A stretch of 11,657 nt of DNA from an uncultured Bacteroidota bacterium (GTDB lineage Bacteria > Bacteroidota > Bacteroidia > Bacteroidales > SZUA-534), in the NCBI GenBank assembly GCA_937900725.1, contig CALCFP010000245.1, positions 1-11,657 on the forward strand. Direction: 5' to 3'. Positions within the stretch are counted from its first letter, which is position 1. Every line of letters starts with the position of its first letter. Below, one piece after another: positions 6,670 to 11,657 of this stretch. The translations under genes were made by a program, and so were the position numbers. Below the pieces are notes generated by a model that worked only from the letters and a program-made list of their open reading frames with translations, was not told where the DNA came from and searched no databases.

Positions 6670-7098
6670 TTATTGTTTGTCTGTTTCTTTGTTTTCTTCT
6701 TCCATTGTACCTTTTATATACAGTTCAATAGGTTCGGTGCTGAAATTGGTGTACACGTTTATTGACTTGTTGAATGCGCCTATTCTGGCAGAGTCGTATG
6801 ATACTTTTACCGTAGCAACTTTTCCGCTTTTGACAGGACGTTTTGAATAAGTCGGTGTCGTGCATCCGCAGGATGTGCTGATGTTGCTGATGGCCAATGC
6901 TATTGTGCTGTCGTTTTTGATTTCGAACTCGAACTCTGTCTTTGTGTAGAGTTTTTGTGTCCCAAAATCGTGAGTTATTTCGTTTACACTGACGTTCATA
7001 CCTTCAACTGGTGTCCACTTCTGGGCGAACGCGTGGCTTGAATGCATCATTATAAATGCAAACGCCATTGCTGGAATTATGGCTGTTTTTTTCATCAT
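6670..7098 (-). CDS. Secreted DUF1573 protein
   Basis: Exported small beta-sandwich protein of the DUF1573 family, common in Bacteroidetes and with no established function. It has a signal peptide of about 25 residues ending HAFA before QKW. One DUF1573 domain follows (about 38-130), with 'EITHDFGTQKL' (40-50), FEFEIKNDS (56-64), the family signature ISTSCGCTTPTY (73-84) and SGKVATVKVSYD (91-102). The tail is short, acidic and lysine-containing. There are two adjacent ATGs at the start (7096-7098 and 7093-7095); either fits. It heads a two-gene unit with the aminotransferase gene, 7 bases downstream. The family often sits beside unrelated metabolic genes, so the pairing need not imply shared function. 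Confidence 0.9.
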   Translation of the reverse strand: MMKKTAIIPAMAFAFIMMHSSHAFAQKWTPVEGMNVSVNEITHDFGTQKLYTKTEFEFEIKNDSTIALAISNISTSCGCTTPTYSKRPVKSGKVATVKVSYDSARIGAFNKSINVYTNFSTEPIELYIKGTMEEENKETDKQ

Positions 7099-7114
7099 TT
7101 TTGATTTTAACCTA

Positions 7115-7122
7115 CAAATGTA
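7115..7122 (-). promoter_or_regulatory. Putative -7 promoter element for DUF1573-aminotransferase unit
   Basis: On the minus strand this reads TACATTTG, an exact TAnnTTTG match, 17 bases before the first ATG. No TTTG is seen at the -33 distance, so support is partial. The preceding gene's terminator at 7161-7190 makes a new promoter here necessary. Confidence 0.42.
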
Positions 7123-7160
7123 TCATTTTGCATTGAAATCATTTGACTTGAAGCCATAAA

Positions 7161-7190
7161 AAAAGCCCGAAGGTGAAACTTCGGGCTTTT
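7161..7190 (-). terminator. Rho-independent terminator of the long T9SS surface-protein gene
   Basis: A 12-bp perfect stem (AAAAGCCCGAAG / CTTCGGGCTTTT) with loop GTGAAA is followed on the minus strand by a run of seven T. It lies 18 bases beyond the TTA/TAA stop of the long gene. Confidence 0.92.
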
Positions 7191-7207
7191 GGGTGGGTGT
7201 ATAATGG

Positions 7208-10200
7208 TTATTTGATGATAACCTTTTGTGCTTCCTTGCCAACGCGAATTATGTACAATCCGCTGTTTGGCATCTTTATTTCAACTCTGTTGCTGGTGTT
7301 CTTTCGAATAGCAACAGCCTTGCCTGCAATGTCAAACACATAAATGTCGGCATCGGCATTTTCTACAACTATGGTGTTGTTGAATGCATAGATGTTGATT
7401 GCTGAAATTGTCTCGTTCACTGCAATTGGAATAGTGTCGATAGGTTCAATAGGTGTTACATTAACAATGTCGGCCAATGAGCGAGGAATAATTTCGTATG
7501 TCTTGCTTGATGAGTGGTAGTACATAATGCCAGTCGCATTATAGATGGAGTCCTTGTACATTTTGAATTCGCTGATTTTGTACTTGTTGTAAACGGACAG
7601 GCTGTCGGTTTCGTCTTCAACAGCGAATGTGTCGCCATTTTCATTGGTGCAAGTCAGGCCATTGATTGTAACAAGCACGCTTTCAAATTTTTCAGTCTTG
7701 GCATCTTCGGCGGTCAGGACCATCGGCTCTACAGGATTATTTTCGCTGATTATCTTGAAATTCTTCAAGTTGGCGATTTCTGTTATGGTGAAGTATTCGG
7801 TTACAACGCCAGTGACACTGACTTTGTCGCCCACTTTTGCCTTTGATGTTAACTTGCTTCGTTCGTCATATACCAGAATGCCTGACCATTCTCCGATACT
7901 GTCTTGAATGTAGAGTTCGGTGCCTTTCCCGTTTGTGTAGGTTGAAGTAATAATGCCTTCGGTAGTTACAAGTTTGTTGACATAACTGCTAGAGTCATTT
8001 TTTGTAAATTGAATGTTGTGAATTGTCAATGCCAACGGCTGATCTATCTCAACATTGATTGTCCAGGTTTTCATAGTCTTGTCTTCAGCATAGATGTCAA
8101 TTGTTTGCGGTTCGCTGAAGTCCATTGTCACTGTTGATGATACTTGGAAGTTCGCCAGTTTCAATGTTGTGGAAGACACGGAAGCGTTTGGTGATATGAG
8201 GAACCAAGGTGTCAGTTCGGTGATGTTGGTCCCGTAAGGCATCAAAATGTCAATCAATGCTTCGTCTGACATAATGCAGGTGCTTATTGCGCTTGCTTCA
8301 ATAAATTTGAAAAACAGTATTTCAGCCTCGTCACTCAATTTCGCTGTTGTTGTCACAGTTATTGTCCAGTCTTTTGTGTTGAGGCAGTCTTCAGCCACCA
8401 CTGTGGCTTTGACAGGCTTGCTGAAGTCGATGGTTGTTGAAGATACTTGCTTGTTGTTGATTAACAGTTGTGCGCCTCGTGACAATGTGAAAACAGGAGT
8501 CAGTTTTGTCAAGTCAGTACCATATAATGTTTCTATGGTGATGGTCGCACTGTCAGAATTTATTGTTGCGTCAGATTTGATTCCAGCAAACTCAAAAGTC
8601 AATATGTCTGTGCGGTGGCCAATGCCGTGTTTGCCAATGTTGCTGTAGTCGGCATCTTCCAGAACTATCCATTGGCTGTCGAGACTGTCGGTGCCTGCCG
8701 ATTCGGTCCAGTTAGAAGTGCCGCCTGCAATTTCCTTGCGGACAAGAACGTGGTCTTTTGTGGCATTCTTAATGCCTGCAACGTTCCACGCAGTGCCAGG
8801 GTCTTCGCCGTAGTTTCCGATTATGTCGATTAGCATTGTGTCGTTGCCTGAAATCTTGAACAGTCCAAGTGCATCATCGCCGTTGAAAGTCAATGTGCTT
8901 GTTGTCAGTATGTCTGCAAGATTTGTCAGAGTGTCGGCTTTGCTGTTCATTGCAATGAATACGCTTTCAGAAGATAATGTACCCGAAAGTTGCAGTCTGT
9001 TCTTCCATTCTCCGCCATTTGTGCTTGCCATTACAATGTAATTGCTTAAGTCAACGGCAGTCGCCTTAGGATTGTAAATCTCGTAATACTTGTTGTTCCC
9101 AATTGCGCCTTCGCAGTATTCGCTGAAGTAAAGATCTTCCTTTGGTGCTGCTTTTGTGGTGAATGTCCAATCGCCAATGATGGCATTGTTGCCAGCCTCG
9201 TCAGTTATCGCGCCAGCAGGAATTGTGATTTTGTATGTTTCGCCATATTTCAGTCCATTGGCAAAGGCTTTTGCCGATGTGTCGCTGAGTGTAATCAATT
9301 CAGCCTTGATGTCGCCAATGTTGATGATGGCATTTTCGGAAATTTTCACGGCATCGTCAAAGTGCAGTGTCAAATATGTGTTGACAGCAACTTGGCTTGC
9401 TCCGTTTGCCGGTGATAAGAATGTAGCAGTTGGTGATTTTGTGTCTGTAATGCTAATGTATAGGCTGTCGAGTGTGGCATTGTCCTTTACACGTATTGCC
9501 TTGACAACTCCTTGCCCGAACATTGAATTTGGAACAACATATTGGTGTTTCCCTGAATTTGCTTGCATTGGATTGCTGTTCAGCAATATGTTGTTGCCAC
9601 CCAACGATAGAACTATGTTTATTTCTGCTATGTTGAGTTGAGTCCAGGTAAGGCTGACAGTATCGCCTGTGCCGAATTCCGATGTTGCCAGTGTGTTGAA
9701 TTTAAGGTGTGTGTTGTCTTTGGCAATCACCACCTTGTATTTCCCGACAGTCCCGTCTTCGGCCACCGTTGTTACAATTACTGAATCGTTTTCGGCAAGT
9801 TCAAGATTGGCCAAATCATCAGCATCTACATTCGTCAAATTCACCCTAACGCTGAATGTGGCATTAGTGTCTGCGGTCGCAATGGCGATGCCTTTGCAGT
9901 CGGCGAAATTCCAGAATTTCAATGAGTCCTTGCCGATGGCAGTTTGGCCGTTTACGGTAAATGTTGACAGTGTGGTGTCGTTGTTGTATAGGTAGATGTC
10001 GTCATTCGAGCGGGGCCAAATTTGCCCGATTTTGTTGTAGCCTTTGATTCCTGTTATGTCATACGTGCGACTACCATTCAATAGAGTACTGCCACTATAA
10101 AGTTTGCTTTCATAAGCAATGGTGTCTTTTCCGTCTGTGAAATAGTTATCAGCGAATTTGACTCCAACTAGTTTGATTAAAGTGCAGGTTTTTCCGTCTT

Positions 10201-11620
10201 TTTTTAGTGCATCGGCAATTGTGGTTTCTGTAGCATTTGGTATTGCATTATTACTGTTGATAATAGTTGCTTCAGTCTTATTTGTGCTTGAACCTAGGTT
10301 TGTCAGGTTTGTTGCGGTGGAGTTTGATATTTTGCCTTCTATAGAAACACTGTCGCCTGTCTCCACGTCTTTGTTTGTACAGTAATTAACCAATATTGCT
10401 GATGAGTCGGCATCATTGTCTTGCATTGTCAAGTAGAGGTATTTTTTGTCTTTGCTTGTCCAATTAGTTCCTGTCACTAATCCCTTGATTCTGACTGTGT
10501 TTTTGAATTTGTTGGGATTCGTCAGAATGTTCTTGATGCTTGTCTGTGGAATCAAAGTAAACAAATCGGTTGTGTCACTAATGGTCTTGTCGTTCTTGAC
10601 AGACAACGAATAGTCGGCCCCGTAGCAGTCATATAGGCAGTTGGCAGAGCCGTCGCCAAGCACAATGTTAGCCTGTTTTTCAGTTATGTCGATATGGTAT
10701 CTGAAAATTTGTTCGTTGCCTTTGTAAATGATGATGCTGTCTTGGTTGGTGGCGTTTTCAACTCTAAAAGTCGACCAATGGATATTTACTGTGTCGCCCC
10801 AGTAGTATTTGTCTTTGAACAGAGGCTTTACTGTGATTTCCTGATAGTCGGGGTCATTGGCAATCACCACCTTGTATTTTCCTATAGTTCCGTCTTCGGC
10901 CACCGTTGTTACAATTACTGAATCGTTTTCGGCAAGTTCAAGATTGGCCAAATCATCAGCATCTACATTCGTCAAATTCACCCTAACGCTGAATGTGGCA
11001 TTAGTGTCTGCGGTCGCAATGGCGATGCCTTTGCAGTCGGCGAAATTCCAGAATTTCAATGAGTCCTTGCCGATGGCAGTTTGGCCGTTTACGGTAAATG
11101 TCGCCAGTGTGGTGTCGTTGCTGTATAGGTAGATGTCTTCATTTGAGCGGGGCCAAATTTGCCCGATTTTGTTATAGCCTTTGATTCCTGTTATGTCATA
11201 TTTGCGACCATTGTCCAATTTCAAGGTTCCACTGTAAAGTTTGTTTACGTAGGCAATTGTGTCTATTCCGTCAGTAAATCCTTTTGCGGTGTATGTTACA
11301 CCTGTCAGTTTTACGATTGTGCAAGTGTTGCCATCCTTTACAAGTGCATCGGCAATCGATGTCTCTGTGGCTTTTGGCAGTGCATTTCCTTTGTTTATGA
11401 TGGTTGCTGCAGTTGTGTTGGCCGTGCTTGCACCTAAATTCGTTATGCCTGTAGTGGAATTTGATACTTTTCCTTCAATGATAATGCTGTCGCCGATTTG
11501 AATGGCGTCGTTTGTGCAGAAATTTGCCAAAATGGCGTTGGAGTCGGCAGAGCAGTTGTCTTGCAGAGTCAGATACAAGTATTCAATGCCAGAACTTGTT
11601 GTGCTTTTAGTTCCTGTCAC
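7208..11620 (-). CDS. Large multidomain T9SS-exported surface protein, 5' end missing and frame interrupted
   Basis: The longest open stretch has 1470 residues, counted from a GTG at 11620. Domains in order: OB-like module (about 1-168); beta-sandwich (170-256); Ig-like module (262-356); second OB-like module (365-546); second, partly identical beta-sandwich (549-635); all-beta module (640-725); SbsA/Big_5-type Ig-like domain (728-822, 'SPANGASQVAVNTYLTLHFD'); lamin-tail domain (827-1002, YFSEYCEGAIGNNKYYEIYNP); two DUF5018-like domains (1006-1090, 1097-1191) with 'YGTDLTKLTPVFTLS' and 'YGTNITELTPWFLIS'; another OB-like domain (1198-1388); and a T9SS type A sorting domain (1405-1470, with VFDIAGKAV and SGLYIIRVGKEAQKVIIK). 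It should cross the outer membrane by the type IX system and be anchored or released. OB-like plus lamin-tail combinations occur in extracellular nucleases, but no catalytic domain is seen here. The GTG is not a credible start: the same frame continues upstream beyond a TGA at 11624-11626, with sequence homologous to the second OB module. Confidence 0.85.
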   Translation of the reverse strand: MTGTKSTTSSGIEYLYLTLQDNCSADSNAILANFCTNDAIQIGDSIIIEGKVSNSTTGITNLGASTANTTAATIINKGNALPKATETSIADALVKDGNTCTIVKLTGVTYTAKGFTDGIDTIAYVNKLYSGTLKLDNGRKYDITGIKGYNKIGQIWPRSNEDIYLYSNDTTLATFTVNGQTAIGKDSLKFWNFADCKGIAIATADTNATFSVRVNLTNVDADDLANLELAENDSVIVTTVAEDGTIGKYKVVIANDPDYQEITVKPLFKDKYYWGDTVNIHWSTFRVENATNQDSIIIYKGNEQIFRYHIDITEKQANIVLGDGSANCLYDCYGADYSLSVKNDKTISDTTDLFTLIPQTSIKNILTNPNKFKNTVRIKGLVTGTNWTSKDKKYLYLTMQDNDADSSAILVNYCTNKDVETGDSVSIEGKISNSTATNLTNLGSSTNKTEATIINSNNAIPNATETTIADALKKDGKTCTLIKLVGVKFADNYFTDGKDTIAYESKLYSGSTLLNGSRTYDITGIKGYNKIGQIWPRSNDDIYLYNNDTTLSTFTVNGQTAIGKDSLKFWNFADCKGIAIATADTNATFSVRVNLTNVDADDLANLELAENDSVIVTTVAEDGTVGKYKVVIAKDNTHLKFNTLATSEFGTGDTVSLTWTQLNIAEINIVLSLGGNNILLNSNPMQANSGKHQYVVPNSMFGQGVVKAIRVKDNATLDSLYISITDTKSPTATFLSPANGASQVAVNTYLTLHFDDAVKISENAIINIGDIKAELITLSDTSAKAFANGLKYGETYKITIPAGAITDEAGNNAIIGDWTFTTKAAPKEDLYFSEYCEGAIGNNKYYEIYNPKATAVDLSNYIVMASTNGGEWKNRLQLSGTLSSESVFIAMNSKADTLTNLADILTTSTLTFNGDDALGLFKISGNDTMLIDIIGNYGEDPGTAWNVAGIKNATKDHVLVRKEIAGGTSNWTESAGTDSLDSQWIVLEDADYSNIGKHGIGHRTDILTFEFAGIKSDATINSDSATITIETLYGTDLTKLTPVFTLSRGAQLLINNKQVSSTTIDFSKPVKATVVAEDCLNTKDWTITVTTTAKLSDEAEILFFKFIEASAISTCIMSDEALIDILMPYGTNITELTPWFLISPNASVSSTTLKLANFQVSSTVTMDFSEPQTIDIYAEDKTMKTWTINVEIDQPLALTIHNIQFTKNDSSSYVNKLVTTEGIITSTYTNGKGTELYIQDSIGEWSGILVYDERSKLTSKAKVGDKVSVTGVVTEYFTITEIANLKNFKIISENNPVEPMVLTAEDAKTEKFESVLVTINGLTCTNENGDTFAVEDETDSLSVYNKYKISEFKMYKDSIYNATGIMYYHSSSKTYEIIPRSLADIVNVTPIEPIDTIPIAVNETISAINIYAFNNTIVVENADADIYVFDIAGKAVAIRKNTSNRVEIKMPNSGLYIIRVGKEAQKVIIK
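9753..9964. repeat. Exact 212-bp internal repeat, copy 2
   Basis: Identical by eye, base for base, to 10890-11101 (spacing 1137 bp, that is 379 codons). It encodes residues about 553-623 of the long surface protein, in the second beta-sandwich module. Similarity continues to about 10065 with roughly six mismatches in 100 bases, then drops sharply. Confidence 0.93.
10890..11101. repeat. Exact 212-bp internal repeat, copy 1
   Basis: Partner of 9753-9964, encoding residues about 174-244 in the first beta-sandwich module. The flanking OB modules are clearly paralogous but diverged at both amino-acid and base level. The identity block therefore stands out from the older duplication. Confidence 0.93.
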
Positions 11621-11623
11621 TAC

Positions 11624-11626
11624 TCA
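11624..11626 (-). other. In-frame TGA interrupting the long surface-protein gene
   Basis: Upstream of the GTG at 11620 the same frame reads KYDKKLVRIN-stop-VVTGT. The paralogous second module reads NKFKNTVRIKGLVTGT (residues 370-385), so the stop takes the place of a glycine codon (GGA to TGA, one base). The coding frame continues to the window edge at 11656, which indicates a nonsense change or a sequence error and not a natural gene start. Confidence 0.85.
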
Positions 11627-11657
11627 ATTGATTCTGACCAATTTTTTATCGTATTTG

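Noticed and set aside
9753..11101. The two long repeats as a mobile element or invertible switch
   Set aside because: The copies are in direct orientation, in frame and inside one gene, with no flanking inverted repeats or recombinase gene. Module duplication explains them.
7514..11501. Many plus-strand open frames of 70-160 residues opposite the long surface-protein gene, including two near-identical ones
   Set aside because: They are antisense shadows of a long coding region. The two similar ones only reflect the 212-bp internal repeat.
11618..11620. GTG as the start codon of the long surface protein
   Set aside because: The homologous frame continues upstream past a single TGA, there is no signal peptide after the GTG, and a T9SS cargo must have one.
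1..11657. CRISPR array, tRNA/rRNA genes, insertion sequences, phage or integrase genes
   Set aside because: No short regularly spaced repeats, cloverleaf-like segments, transposase motifs or terminal inverted repeats were seen on either strand.

Overview
The window looks like a chromosomal segment of a member of Bacteroidetes (order Bacteroidales most likely). The evidence is an LPxTG-free secreted protein ending in a type IX secretion (T9SS) sorting domain, a LytTR response regulator, a DUF2807 'GIN-domain' protein, a DUF1573 protein, the rsmI/tdk neighbourhood, A-rich start regions without clear Shine-Dalgarno sites, and three matches to the Bacteroidetes -7 promoter element TAnnTTTG. No tRNA, rRNA, CRISPR array, insertion sequence or phage gene is visible.

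Layout. Bases 1-125 hold the 3' end of a plus-strand gene, probably for an outer-membrane beta-barrel protein. A lipoprotein gene follows from 145. This first ~650 bases is richer in G+C (about 45-55% in lines counted by hand) than much of what follows. Its reading frame collides head-on, with an implausibly long overlap, with a minus-strand nfeD-like gene. A DNA junction (rearrangement or assembly chimera) probably lies at about 640-700. From there to 4749 everything is on the minus strand. One group, reading leftward from 4749, is an acidic unknown protein, rsmI, a LytTR response regulator and a secreted GIN-domain protein, closed by a terminator near 1482-1505. A second short group is clpS-nfeD. 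tdk (thymidine kinase) runs rightward from 4837, divergent from the rsmI group, and converges on a PLP aminotransferase gene with a shared bidirectional hairpin between them. The aminotransferase gene is the second gene of a pair with a DUF1573 protein gene. The last 4.4 kb is one very long minus-strand gene whose 5' end lies outside the window.

The long gene is the most interesting part. It encodes a cell-surface or secreted multidomain protein made of repeated OB-like and beta-sandwich modules, a bacterial Ig-like domain, a lamin-tail domain, twin DUF5018-like domains, another OB-like domain and a T9SS sorting domain. It carries a 212-bp exact internal duplication spaced 1137 bp apart. Its frame is interrupted by a single TGA at 11624-11626, exactly where the paralogous repeat has a glycine codon.

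Most other genes are housekeeping (rRNA methylation, nucleotide salvage, N-degron protease adaptor, amino-acid transamination). I do not see a convincing new defence or mobile system. The points worth checking are the 640-700 junction, the TGA interruption, the homogenised repeat and the orphan regulator beside the GIN-domain protein.
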